Positions 7,821 through 16,131 of a stretch of DNA of 64,000 nt are shown here, in pieces. The notes under the pieces were generated by a model. The model had not been told where the DNA came from. It was given only the letters and a program-made list of their open reading frames with translations, and ran no database searches. Position numbers and translations under genes: made by a program. Each line of letters starts with the position of its first letter. Within the stretch, counting starts at the first letter, position 1. Origin of the DNA: Nonomuraea thailandensis (GTDB lineage Bacteria > Actinomycetota > Actinomycetes > Streptosporangiales > Streptosporangiaceae); NCBI RefSeq assembly GCF_024172165.1, contig NZ_JAMZEB010000002.1:12111501-12175500 (forward strand). The letters run 5' to 3'.

Positions 7821-8665
7821 AAGAGGCTCCCGGTAAGACAGCAGTCGACCAAGATCCGATGCCTCTACCGGAGAGCCTCGTTGCTGTCATATCCTGCCGC
7901 GATTCCGCTGTCCAATCACACCCTGACCCGCCTGGCCGAGCTGCTCCGTGCCCGGCATGCTGAGCGCCGCTGCCGCTGGCGGCGCCTGGATGCGTCACGG
8001 CAAGCTCTACTGGTCCTGGCCCACCTGCGAAACGGCGACACCTACGCACGCCTGGCCGCGGGCTTCGCCGTCGGCGCCAGCACCGCCTGGCGTTACGTCC
8101 GCGAAGCGATCGACCTTCTCGCCATGCTCGCTGACGACGTCCACGCCGCCGTCTTACGCGTCGGCCGGCTGGCCTACACCATCCTCGACGGGACCCTGAT
8201 CCCAATTGACAGGCTGGCCGACGAACGGCCGTACTACTCCGGCAAACACCGACGTCACGGTGTGAACGTGCAGTCCTGGCCGATCCGGTCGGCCGGCTCG
8301 TCTGGGCCTCACCCGTGCTGCCCGGTGCCACGCATGACCTGACCGCGGCGCGTGCCACCGGTCTGATCGACGCCCTGATGGCCGCAGGGGTCAAGACTCT
8401 CGCCGACAAGGGATATCAGGGTGCGGGCGGCAGCATCCGCACGCCGTTCAAAGGCCATCGGCTGCGGCCGCCGCTGTCGCGCCATCAGCGCTCGGTCAAC
8501 CGCGCGCACGCTCGCATCCGCGCCTGCGAAGAACGTGCCGTTGCCACCTTGAAGACCTGGAAGGTTCTGACCCGGCTGCGCTGCTGCCCGCACCGCGCCA
8601 CCGCGATCGTGCAGGCCATCCTCGTCCTGCAGCTCATCGAAGAGGGCCGCTACTCAGGATGAAAA
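7820..8665 (+). mobile_element. IS5-type (DDE_4) insertion sequence, copy 2
   Basis: It has the same plan as copy 1 at 1440-2295. An inverted repeat at 7823-7835 (GAGGCTCCCGGTA) and 7865-7878 (TACCGGAGAGCCTC) precedes the transposase start at 7881. The right edge lies within a few bases of the stop at 8660-8662, where the toxin remnant begins. The element therefore probably cut the front off that gene. Confidence 0.65.
7881..8662 (+). pseudogene. IS5-family transposase with one frameshift
   Basis: It starts at TTG 7881 and has the HTH TYARLAAGFAVGASTAWRYV, the DDE first motif ILDGTLIPIDRLAD, and YYSGKHRRHGVNVQ. One G is missing near 8272 in the Gln-Val codons, which puts the rest in another frame. 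That part reads LPGATHDLTAARA, TLADKGYQGAGG and the C-terminal ATLKTWKVLTRLR. A single-base loss is the only defect I see, so either a recent inactivation or a sequencing error is possible. Confidence 0.8.
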
Positions 8666-9543
8666 GGACTCAATTATTACTCACCGGATGCCGAGGACTT
8701 CGAGCTGTACCTGCTGTGGCTCGCCATCAGTGAGCCAGACCCGTCGCAAGGCAACGGTGGCTCCGCCGGCGGCTCCGTCGGCTACGGCTCGATGCCGGAT
8801 CCTGGATGTGGGGCCGCAGCTAGCGACAAATGCAAACTTTTCTACGAATCACATCACATCAGGGGCAACAAGTGGGTTGCCAACAAGCCAGTCAAGCCGC
8901 CCAAAGTGACCAATAAGAAGCTTCAAGCGGTGCTGAACGCCATCTACGAGACGGACAAGGTGAAGGGCGGAGTGGTCGGAGACGGCAAGGTCGGATCCGC
9001 GCTCGAATTTGAACTCAGAACTGGACAGAAAATAAAGGGTATTTATCACGCAAACAAAGCGGCGGCGCTGGCTAACGCACTAGCTAAACTACTGGAGGAC
9101 CACAAAAAGGGCACGATCAAGTTGTCGCCAAGCGACGCACATTATGCGGCGAAGGAGTTTGCAGGGATTTGGCAAGTGCTTAATCGTGCACAATATCACC
9201 CCAATGTCATAAGCTTTTTTCAGGCCAATTCTGATCGACTGAAGGATTTCAATAACACTATCGCTAAAATAATGAAGACCGAGGCGGTTAAGAGTGTGAC
9301 GGGCCAAGAATTCCGTCCGCAAGCCCGGGCAGCAACGCAATCCCAATGCGAAGAAATATCATGTTCCCGGGGCGGGCAAGAAGCCGACGGGGTTCCTTCG
9401 CGGTATGGTGGGGCTAGGTAATGCGCTAGGCGCTCTGGGTGACCTACTCTTCGTTTTCACCAGTGTGGGCTGCGTAGCTGATCCTCAATGTGCGAATGCT
9501 TATTTCGATGAAGAGTTCGGGCTGCCCAAGCCGGCAATGATAT
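8666..9543 (+). pseudogene. Polymorphic toxin (RHS-type) C-terminal remnant
   Basis: The open frame runs in from the IS end with NYYSPDAEDFELYLLWLA. It continues to a Gly/Ser linker and a domain with GDGKVGSALEFELRTGQKIKG and YHANKAAALANALAKLLEDH. The pattern (short helix, GDG, E-TG, K-H--KA, helical pair) resembles C-terminal modules of actinobacterial RHS proteins; this was judged by eye. Near 9300 the frame breaks. The other frame gives a coherent end, RKPGQQRNPNAKKYHVPG, a hydrophobic stretch and AYFDEEFGLPKPAMI, stopping at 9541-9543. With no N-terminus, delivery part or intact frame it is an orphan tip. It is AT-richer than the host genes. Confidence 0.6.
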
Positions 9544-9644
9544 AATCATTCTGCCAAACGAATGGGCCTGTGCATCGGGCTTGCGTATCAGACTGAGAAT
9601 TTCTTGATCTATCACTCCAATATTCGGCAAATATTCCCTCGGGG

Positions 9645-10031
9645 ATGACCATGAATGACTTTGATCTCAACGAGTTCGTAAGCCTGGAAGAACAGATTTT
9701 GCGAACTCGGGAGATCCTTTGGAAGATGCCCTCTGCGCGACGATTCATTCAGGAGCTCGACGCGGAGGCCGAGCAAGCCGGCGAAACCTACATCAGCATG
9801 TTCGACTATCTACTCGAGGTCGTTGCCGAAGTATTTATGCCAGCGGTGGAGGACGATGACGAGGACGTGATTAACTCCTTCCTCGGCATCTGCGAAGAGC
9901 TTCTCAGTATGAACAGCAGCCTTCTCAGGGAAAGTGTCGACGATCTCGTGGCGAAGCTGCTCATTCGAGATTATCCTCATCTGATTCCACAGAGCGGCCC
10001 GCAGCTGCGGAAACTCATCGTCACTCATTAA
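9645..10031 (+). CDS. Small acidic protein, candidate immunity protein
   Basis: The product has 128 residues, is rich in Asp and Glu and helical, with no signal peptide. It opens MTMNDFDLNEFVSLEEQ, has MPSARRFIQELDAEAEQAG, and ends with IRDYPHLIPQSGPQLRKL. A second ATG two codons on is an equal start candidate. It lies about 100 bases after the toxin remnant on the same strand, where immunity genes of polymorphic toxins are found. Acidic composition and position support an immunity role, but I cannot name the family. The frame is intact, unlike the toxin. Confidence 0.65.
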   Translation: MTMNDFDLNEFVSLEEQILRTREILWKMPSARRFIQELDAEAEQAGETYISMFDYLLEVVAEVFMPAVEDDDEDVINSFLGICEELLSMNSSLLRESVDDLVAKLLIRDYPHLIPQSGPQLRKLIVTH

Positions 10032-10239
10032 GACGATCCCAAGCTCCCGCCATTCGGCCATCTGCATCACAGAGGTTGAAAGTCTGAGGTGTCATCGCGC
10101 GGTTGCCTGCTCGGGGTGGCGTTCGGGTGCATGCCAGAAGGATGCGTTATCCGGATGGCGGCGGTCTTACCCCGGCGGCGCGAGCCAGGCGTGAACAGGT
10201 GCGCTTGGAGGCTACCGGTCTGTCGCCGCGGGCATTGCG
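10032..10239. other. Intergenic DNA, no gene seen
   Basis: No frame with a start site or recognisable content was found between the acidic gene and the left end of the IS481/IS3-like element. Short frames here continue into the IS and look like chance readings. Confidence 0.5.
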
Positions 10240-11377
10240 CCTGCCGACAATTACATCCGCCCAGGTCGTGGCCCTGCGAGGGCTTTGTGTGAAGTACGCG
10301 AGCTTCGCTCCCTCGGGAGACGGCAGCGCGTACGGCAGGATGATCGGTTGTGCTCCTTCGCCTGGCTTATCTGACCGTCACGAACGCATTCGCCGCGCTG
10401 CGGTTGCTGTCCATGGGCGGCCGAGACAAGGACGTGGAGATCCACGCCCTGCGTCACCAGATCACCGTCCTTGAACGCCAACTCAGCGCCGCCCCAGAGT
10501 GAGGTTCGCACCCGAGGATCGAGCCTTCCTGGCCGCGCTCCTGACCTCGCTGCCCCGGGAAGTCCTGCGCCGGCTGCGGCTTCTCGTCCGGCCGGATGCC
10601 GTGCTGCGCCGGCATTCGCGATCTGATGAGACGGCGTCATGCCCGTACCTGACGGCCGAAGCGACGTGGGCGCCCGCCCACGGTCCGCTCCATCCGCGCT
10701 CTTATCCTGCGTCTGGTTCGGGAGAACCCGAGCTGGGGCTATCGGCGGGTGCATGGAGAACTGACCACGCTCGGCATCAAGGTTGCGCCGTCCACGGTGT
10801 GGGAGATCCTCAAGCAGGAAGGTCTCGATCCGGCGCCCGAGCGGGCCTCCACCACATGGGACGACTTCCTGCGCTCGCAAGCCGACGCCCTGCCGGCCGC
10901 CCATTTCATCGAGACCATCACCCTGAACGGGCAGCGCCAGTACATCCTGGCCGTCATCGAACACGCCACCAGGCGCATCCGTGTGCTCGGCACCACCGCG
11001 CACCCGAGCGCGAGCTGGGTCATCCAGGCGATCAGGAATCTCGTGATGGATCTGCACGATGCGAACTGCCGGGCGCGCTTTCTGATCCGAGATCGGGATG
11101 GGAAGTTCCCCGCCCTCATGGACGAGATTCTCGCCGAGGCCGGCATCAAGACGGTGCTCACCGGTATTCCGATGCCGCGCATGAAACTCGATCATGGAGC
11201 GGTGGGTGCAGTCATGCTGCCACGAGCTTCTCGACCGCTGCCTGCTCTGGAGCGAACACCACCTACGCCACGCCCTGCGCGAGTACGAACACTTCTACAA
11301 CCAGCACTAAGAGCGCCTAACAGAATGATCTTTGTTGTGCTTTGATCTCTCGCTGTAGCCGAGCGGGAGGAGAGCGG

Positions 11378-11788
11378 GTGGCCAGGCTGAAGCCGTGGGA
11401 GGTCAGCGACGAGCTGTGGGCGGTGATCGAGCCGTTGTTGCCGCAGCGTCAGCGGCGGTTCCGGCATCCGGGACGCAAGCGGCTGGATGACCGGCTGGCG
11501 CTGCAGGGCATCTTGTTCGTGCTGCACACCGGGATCGCTTGGGAGCACCTGCCGCAGGAACTCGGCTACGGCTCGGGCATGACGTGCTGGCGGCGGCTGG
11601 CCGAGTGGAACGCCTCCGGCGTGTGGCAGCGGCTGCACGAGATACTGCTCGATCGGCTGCGGGCCGCCGACGTGCTCGACTTCTCCCGCGCCGCGGTGGA
11701 CTCCTCGCAGATCAGAGCGTTAAAAGGGGGGCGCAGACCGGCCCATCCCCGGTCGATCGAGGGCGGGCCGGCAGCAAGCACCACCTGA
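11378..11788 (+). CDS. IS5-family transposase, first frame
   Basis: I chose GTG 11378 because GGGAGGAGA lies just upstream. It encodes the DUF4096-type N-terminal domain (VSDELWAVIEPLLPQ, RRFRHPGRKRLDDR, TGIAWEHLPQELGYGSG) and the first catalytic region (RAAVDSSQIRALKGG). At A4G6 (11722-11731) a -1 shift leads into the second frame. Without the shift the product ends at 11788. Confidence 0.85.
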   Translation: MARLKPWEVSDELWAVIEPLLPQRQRRFRHPGRKRLDDRLALQGILFVLHTGIAWEHLPQELGYGSGMTCWRRLAEWNASGVWQRLHEILLDRLRAADVLDFSRAAVDSSQIRALKGGRRPAHPRSIEGGPAASTT

Positions 11789-12192
11789 TCACCGAGGCCA
11801 CCGGCATCCCGTTGGCCGTCATCTTGACCGGCGCCAACCGCAACGACGTCACCCAGCTGCGCCCGCTGCTGGAGGCCATCCCGAAGGTGCGCGGCAAGCG
11901 CGGCCGGCCTCGCCAGCGTCCCGACGTGGTGCTCGCCGACCGCGGCTACGACCACGACAAGTACCGCGCCCTGGTGCGCGAGCTGCAGATCCGCCCGCTG
12001 ATCGCCCGACGCGGCACCGAGCACGGCTCCGGCCTGGGCAAGCAGCGATGGGTCGTCGAGCAGACCTTCGCCCTGCTGCACGCCTTCCGTCGCCTGCGCA
12101 TCCGCTGGGAAGTCCGCGCCGACATCCACGAAGCCTTCCTCAAGCTGGCCTGCGCACTTATCTGCTGGCGGCGCCTCACTTCATTGCGTTAG
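11719..12192 (+). CDS. IS5-family transposase, second frame
   Basis: The frame is entered by a -1 shift on AAAAGGGGGG. It reads KRGAQTGPSPVDRGRAGSKH, then PLAVILTGANRND, VLADRGYDHDKYRA, and KQRWVVEQTFALLHAFRRL. These are the second Asp and the Glu-containing motifs of the IS5 DDE_1 domain. The stop at 12190-12192 lies within the right inverted end. The joined product has every catalytic motif and should be active. Confidence 0.85.
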   Translation, partial: VKRGAQTGPSPVDRGRAGSKHHLITEATGIPLAVILTGANRNDVTQLRPLLEAIPKVRGKRGRPRQRPDVVLADRGYDHDKYRALVRELQIRPLIARRGTEHGSGLGKQRWVVEQTFALLHAFRRLRIRWEVRADIHEAFLKLACALICWRRLTSLR

Positions 12193-12340
12193 GCGCTCTA
12201 AGCCCATCAAGCCCTGGGTCAAGCAGCGCCGCTGCGTCCCATCCCGGACCCGATCACGGACCCCGAGCGAATCATCGACCTGAACATACGCCGACGAGAC
12301 CGGCTCGGCGGCGTCCTAACGAGGACTCACAAGCGGCTTG

Positions 12341-12641
12341 AAATGCATGGATGGAATTTTCGGCAGGCGCAGTGGTGCACGTTCTTAACGGTATCCGCGG
12401 CAAGGTTCGTCATCGCCGAGGAGACCTTCCAGGAACACCGATTATGCGAGACCGATACCCCAAATCCGATCAAATCGGAATGGTCAAGGCCGCGCAATCA
12501 CGCCGTGGGTTGCTCGATAGTTGCTCTTCGGCTAACAGCACCCTAAAACACCAAGCGACATTTTTGGATATTTTGGGCACGGGCATTTCTGTACGGAGCG
12601 ATGCGTTGGGCACATTGCGTTAGCATCCGGCACAAGAGCCA
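12341..12641. other. Right arm of island, no gene seen
   Basis: Apart from the 25-base repeat at 12508-12532 that matches 259-283, I find no coding content here. The frame 12351-12623 has no start site and no recognisable motif. The stretch is AT-richer than the chromosome to its right and leads into attR. Confidence 0.5.
12508..12532. repeat. Putative integrase arm-type repeat, right end of island
   Basis: This copy reads GGTTGCTCGATAG, then TTGCTCTTCGGC, and differs from 259-283 at two bases. It lies about 110 bases before attR. With its left partner it would flank attP on the circular form. The role is inferred from placement. Confidence 0.5.
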
Positions 12642-12689
12642 CTGACTCTTAATCAGCGGGTCCGGGGTTCGAGTCCCTGGCGGCGCACC
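12642..12689 (+). repeat. attR: displaced 3' half of tRNA-Lys
   Basis: This is an exact copy of 121-168. It is followed by C rather than A, which shows the pre-integration tRNA gene ended ACCC, without an encoded CCA. The original terminator hairpin follows at 12696. Confidence 0.93.
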
Positions 12690-12695
12690 CAGCGA

Positions 12696-12722
12696 TCGGG
12701 CACCCTCGGTGAGGGTGCCCGA
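12696..12722. terminator. Hairpin, original tRNA-Lys terminator
   Basis: TCGGGCACCCTC pairs with GAGGGTGCCCGA around GGT, a twelve-pair stem. It stood behind the tRNA before integration. It now lies between attR and the 3' end of the beta-helix gene, so it may serve both directions. Confidence 0.75.
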
Positions 12723-12734
12723 TGTCGTTTCACC

Positions 12735-15092
12735 TCACGTGCGAGGTCCGATCCCTTCCAGGGTGAACTTCCTGTTCCACTCCTTCACCCACGTGGGGCC
12801 GAAGCCGTCCGTGTCGTTGAGCGGCGTGGCCCGCGCGTCGAAGCGGCCGGTGGCCGGGTCGAAGGCGAGCTCGGCGGACGTGGCCCTCTTCACGTTGTAG
12901 GAGTCGAAGTCCGGGTTGAAGGTCTTGTTGCTCAGCCCGCCCGCGTCGTCGGTGTAGGCGAAGTCGCCCGTGCCGATGCTCACCGAGCGAGTCAGCACGT
13001 TGTTCGCCGGGACGTACACCGAGTTCGGATTGCTCCACACGTACTCGTCGGTGCACTCCGTGGCGCCGACCGAGGTGCACGCCCGGCCCTGGGAGTCCAC
13101 GGGGACGTACCAGTCGCGGATGTTCGGGTACTGCCTGGCGTAACGGCGGTGCCACTTCTCGACGTTCTTGCGCGTGTTGGTGAATCCGGTGCCGTCGCCG
13201 ACCTTCAGCATGTCGTTGAAGCGCTCGACCACGACCTTCTGGTTGGCCACCGGCAGCCGCTTGCCGCCCTCGTGGTAGAGCTTGTCGTGGCCGATGTACT
13301 TGACGTCCTTGAACACGTTGTCCGAGGCCACGTTGCTGTGACCGGACTGGTAGAACAGGCCGTGCTGGACGTTGTCGAAGACGTTGTGGTGGACGACCAT
13401 GCCGGTCATCCCGTCGTCCATGTAGATAGCCTGGTTGCCGTCCGCGCCGATGTCCTTGAACAGGTTGTAGGCCACCACGTTGTTCAGGTACGTGTAGTCC
13501 CGGCCCGCATAGATCACCCCCTGGTCCGAGGCGTGCGTCACGAGACGCTCGAACCTGTTGTGGCTGATCTCCATGTCGTTGCCCATGATCTGGACGGCCA
13601 TGTGCGGCGCGTCATGGACGTGGTTGTGCCGGAAGGTGTTGCCGACGCCGTACATGTAGCCGGCGGGCGTGTACGTGGCCAGCTTCGAGAAGTCGTAGAT
13701 CTCGTTGTGCTCGACCACGTGGCCGCCGCGTTCGAGCGAGTCGCGCTCGCCTCCGGCCGTGAAGACGCCGCCGCCGCCCAGGTCGTGCAGCCTGCTGTTG
13801 ACGACGCGGTTGCGGTGGCCGCCCCTGCTGGTGCGGTATTCGGCGATGGCCGTGATCGCGTCGTTGGCCTGGCCGATCGCGACCGCGTCCATGCTGACGT
13901 TGAGGATCTCCAGGCCGTCGATGGTGCACGACTCCGCGTCCAGCAGGCGCACGCCGGTGCCCGTCGTGCCGTTCAGCTTCAGGCCCCTGAGGGTGACGTT
14001 CCTGACGTTCTCCAAGGTGAAGAACGGGGCGTCGAAGGAGGTGAGGCTGATCTCCTTGCCCTCGACGGTGCCGCCCGGCGGGTAGTAGTAGAGCGTGTCG
14101 TGGCCCTGGTGGCGGTCGATGTAGTACTCGCCCTCGGCGTCCAGTTCGCTCAGCACGTTCTGGGCGACGAACGACGACCACTTGTCGGTGGCGACGTACA
14201 TGGTCGGGTAACCGGTCCCGATGTCGCCGCCGGCGGCCGACTCGATGCGCAGGCGGTCGTTGGCGTAGTTGTTGCCGAAGTAGCCGGACAGCCAGCCGTC
14301 GGTCTCGTAGGCGGTGTTGTCGGCGCCGGCCGGTACGGCCCACTTCTCGTAGCGGGCGGCCAGCTCCGGGTCCTTGACCGTGTAGACGGGGCCGGGGAGC
14401 TTGAGCATGTCCTCGTACGGCATGGTCGTGCCGTCGGCGGTCTTGTCGGAGAAGTAGTCGCGGGCGCCCTTGGGGGCCACCTTCACGGTGAGGTGGGTGC
14501 GGTCGAGCTTCGCGTCACCGTTGGGATACTGCGCGAGCGTCTGCGTGACGTCGTCGGTGATCAGCGCGGGGGCGAAGGGCTGCGGTTTCCAGTTGAAGCC
14601 GTTCTTGTTGAGGGTTCCGGCGGGGATGTTCTGCGCGCCCAAGTCGTAGACGAAGACGTGGGGGGCGGCGGCGGCAGGGACGCGGGACTTCGACGACCAC
14701 TTGGCCTCGCCCGCCGGGACGTCGCCGAGCCTGCGGAACAGGTCCGGCGCGAGGGTGGTGACCCCGGCCAGCTCCACCTGCTCGCCGGGGTAGGCGGCGT
14801 AGGTGACGTACGACTGCTCCGCGCCGGTCACCTCGATCGTCCTGGACGTCTGGTACACGCCTTCGCGGATGTAGACGGTCCCGGGGGAGCGCGCGCTCGT
14901 CCTGCCCGCGAGTGCGTCGCGCGCGCGTTCAATCGTGGCGAACGGGGCTTTCTCCGTCCCGGCCGCGTTGTCGTCACCGTTCTTGGCGACGTACACGACG
15001 TTCTGGGCGGGTGGGGTGGCGGCGGCGGGGCACGCTCCGACACCGGTCGCCAGAGCCGCTGCCAGCAGGGGGATCATCGCTTTTCTTGGCAT
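12735..15092 (-). CDS. Secreted right-handed beta-helix protein
   Basis: The product has 785 residues. A signal peptide (MPRKAMIPLLAAALATGVGA, then AAATPP) precedes YVAKNGDDNAAGTEKAPFAT, the usual N-cap of secreted parallel beta-helix carbohydrate-active proteins. A long region (about 350-640) repeats short Asn/Gly/Val turns such as NVTLRGLKLNGTTGTGVRLL and NRVVNSRLHDLGGGGVFTAG, as in pectate-lyase and GH141-like folds. It is likely an extracellular polysaccharide lyase or hydrolase; the substrate cannot be told. A TGTAAT/ATTACA dyad upstream suggests sugar-responsive control. Confidence 0.85.
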   Translation of the reverse strand: MPRKAMIPLLAAALATGVGACPAAATPPAQNVVYVAKNGDDNAAGTEKAPFATIERARDALAGRTSARSPGTVYIREGVYQTSRTIEVTGAEQSYVTYAAYPGEQVELAGVTTLAPDLFRRLGDVPAGEAKWSSKSRVPAAAAPHVFVYDLGAQNIPAGTLNKNGFNWKPQPFAPALITDDVTQTLAQYPNGDAKLDRTHLTVKVAPKGARDYFSDKTADGTTMPYEDMLKLPGPVYTVKDPELAARYEKWAVPAGADNTAYETDGWLSGYFGNNYANDRLRIESAAGGDIGTGYPTMYVATDKWSSFVAQNVLSELDAEGEYYIDRHQGHDTLYYYPPGGTVEGKEISLTSFDAPFFTLENVRNVTLRGLKLNGTTGTGVRLLDAESCTIDGLEILNVSMDAVAIGQANDAITAIAEYRTSRGGHRNRVVNSRLHDLGGGGVFTAGGERDSLERGGHVVEHNEIYDFSKLATYTPAGYMYGVGNTFRHNHVHDAPHMAVQIMGNDMEISHNRFERLVTHASDQGVIYAGRDYTYLNNVVAYNLFKDIGADGNQAIYMDDGMTGMVVHHNVFDNVQHGLFYQSGHSNVASDNVFKDVKYIGHDKLYHEGGKRLPVANQKVVVERFNDMLKVGDGTGFTNTRKNVEKWHRRYARQYPNIRDWYVPVDSQGRACTSVGATECTDEYVWSNPNSVYVPANNVLTRSVSIGTGDFAYTDDAGGLSNKTFNPDFDSYNVKRATSAELAFDPATGRFDARATPLNDTDGFGPTWVKEWNRKFTLEGIGPRT

Positions 15093-15113
15093 GCTGAAGC
15101 AGACCTCGCGGGG

Positions 15114-15134
15114 TGTAATCGATACAATATTACA
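15114..15134. promoter_or_regulatory. Dyad upstream of beta-helix gene
   Basis: TGTAAT and ATTACA face each other over nine bases that include ATCGAT. The site lies 22 bases upstream of the start codon, in the right place for a repressor operator, perhaps of a LacI or GntR regulator. It is AT-rich against a very GC-rich background. Confidence 0.45.
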
Positions 15135-15236
15135 GGCGGTCAGAAAGTCACTTCTGTGGCACCGTAACGTCGGCGGCGTCAGAGTTCAATGGTTTGAACG
15201 GCATCATGGGCCCGCTCGCCGCGGGGGCGCGATGCG

Positions 15237-16022
15237 CTACGTGCGGGAGCGGGGCCTGCGCAGGCGGAGGCCGACGGCGGCGGCGAGCATGATCGCGAGG
15301 CCGGTCAGCATCAGTGCCCGCCCGTCGGGGCCCGCCATCCCGCCGGCGCCCGTGTCGACCCCGCCGGACGGAACGTCGGCGGAGGTGGTCGTGGCGGTGC
15401 TGTCGGGCTCGCTGCCGCCACCGTTGGTGTCGTCCTCGGCGCCGGGAGTGGTGGCGCTGCCGGAGGGGTCGGGGCTGCCGGAGGGGTCGGGGCTGCTGGT
15501 GGAGCCGTCGGCGCCGGTGACGGTGAGCGGGTACTCCGGCCCCGAGCTCTTCAGCTCGCACTCGACGAGGCGGTCCTGGGGCGTCAGGCCGAAGTTGACG
15601 GAGGCCGCGCGCACCGTGCCGCTGCCGGACTTTCGCGGGGTGGTCGTCATCGTGGCCGTCGGGGGGATCGAGACGGGCTCGCCGGGGATGACCGTGCCGA
15701 GCTCGGCGACGCCGGTGGCCGAGGTCAGGTCGTCGATGCCGCTGATCCCGGCGTACACGTACATGTTCAGCTCGCCCTCCATGCCCGTGGCGGGGGCCAC
15801 CAGCTCCTTGCCCGTGACGAACACGCCGCTCCACCCGATCGTCAGCTGCTGCCCCACGGTCGCCTGCGCGGGCACGGTCAGCTCGACGTCGAGGCCGACC
15901 TCCTGCTTCTCGCCCGTGGAGGCGGTGGTGCACTCGTACGTCACGGGGGCGGCCGCCGCGGCCGGTGCGGCGGCGAACGGGAGGATCGTGGCGGCGGCTA
16001 AGACGGCCAGGTGGACACGCAC
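15237..16022 (-). CDS. Cell-surface protein with signal peptide and C-terminal anchor
   Basis: I chose GTG 16022 because AAGGGAGA lies six bases upstream; the frame itself is open further. The 261-residue product has a signal peptide (MRVHLAVLAAATILPFAAA). A beta-rich extracellular domain follows with CTTASTGEKQEVGLDVELTV and a second Cys in LVECELKSSGPEY. Then come an Asp/Pro/Ser/Thr linker, a membrane helix (ALMLTGLAIMLAAAVGL) and a basic tail. It is probably exported and anchored by the C-terminal helix. No enzymatic motif is visible. It is transcribed in parallel with the beta-helix gene, about 145 bases upstream of it. Confidence 0.75.
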   Translation of the reverse strand: MRVHLAVLAAATILPFAAAPAAAAAPVTYECTTASTGEKQEVGLDVELTVPAQATVGQQLTIGWSGVFVTGKELVAPATGMEGELNMYVYAGISGIDDLTSATGVAELGTVIPGEPVSIPPTATMTTTPRKSGSGTVRAASVNFGLTPQDRLVECELKSSGPEYPLTVTGADGSTSSPDPSGSPDPSGSATTPGAEDDTNGGGSEPDSTATTTSADVPSGGVDTGAGGMAGPDGRALMLTGLAIMLAAAVGLRLRRPRSRT

Positions 16023-16131
16023 GGCGACTCTCCCTTGAGCGGACGGTGCCATGAAGGATGGTATCGGCGCCGCCTGAAGTGGCGAAAAATTCGGAAGCTT
16101 CCCAGCTTGCCGAGTGATAGGAAGAACAGCC

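Larger units (their letters stand above)
11311..12198 (+). mobile_element. IS5-family (IS427-type) element, apparently complete
   Basis: The 888-base element has inverted ends: GAGCGCCTAACAGAATGA at the left and, read inward from the right, GAGCGCCTAACGCAATGA. It is bracketed by TAA at 11308-11310 and 12199-12201, a target duplication of the size expected for this group. It sits inside the older IS481/IS3-like transposase gene, so it arrived later. Confidence 0.9.
10350..12322 (+). pseudogene. Integrase-core transposase, frameshifted and interrupted
   Basis: Pieces in different frames line up as one rve-type transposase. They are FLAALLTSLPREVLRRLRLLV (two residues left off in places), then MHGELTTLGIKVAPSTVWEI, ASTTWDDFLRSQADALPAA, IEHATRRIRVLGTTAHPSAS, FLIRDRDGKFPALMDEIL and LLHALREYEHFYNQH-like blocks. 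The D in VIEHATRR context and in IRDRDGKF mark the DDE core. At least two frameshifts (near 10630 and 11190) and the IS5 insertion at 11310 disable it. The tail PERIIDLNIRRRDRLGGV lies beyond the insertion at 12258-12320. Confidence 0.75.
10240..12340 (+). mobile_element. IS481/IS3-like element interrupted by an IS5 element
   Basis: Its left end matches the remnant at 476-735. Its transposase runs from about 10350 to 12320 but is split at 11310 by the complete IS5-type element. Removing 11311-12198 and one TAA rejoins YEHFYNQH to AHQALGQAAPLRPIPDP, which is the natural order for these transposases. Outer limits are approximate. Confidence 0.75.

Noticed and set aside
13149..15167. 672-residue plus-strand frame opposite the beta-helix gene
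   Set aside because: It is the antisense shadow of a GC3-rich gene: Val/Asp/Gly-biased translation, no domain, and no ribosome site. The minus strand has a signal peptide and family motifs.
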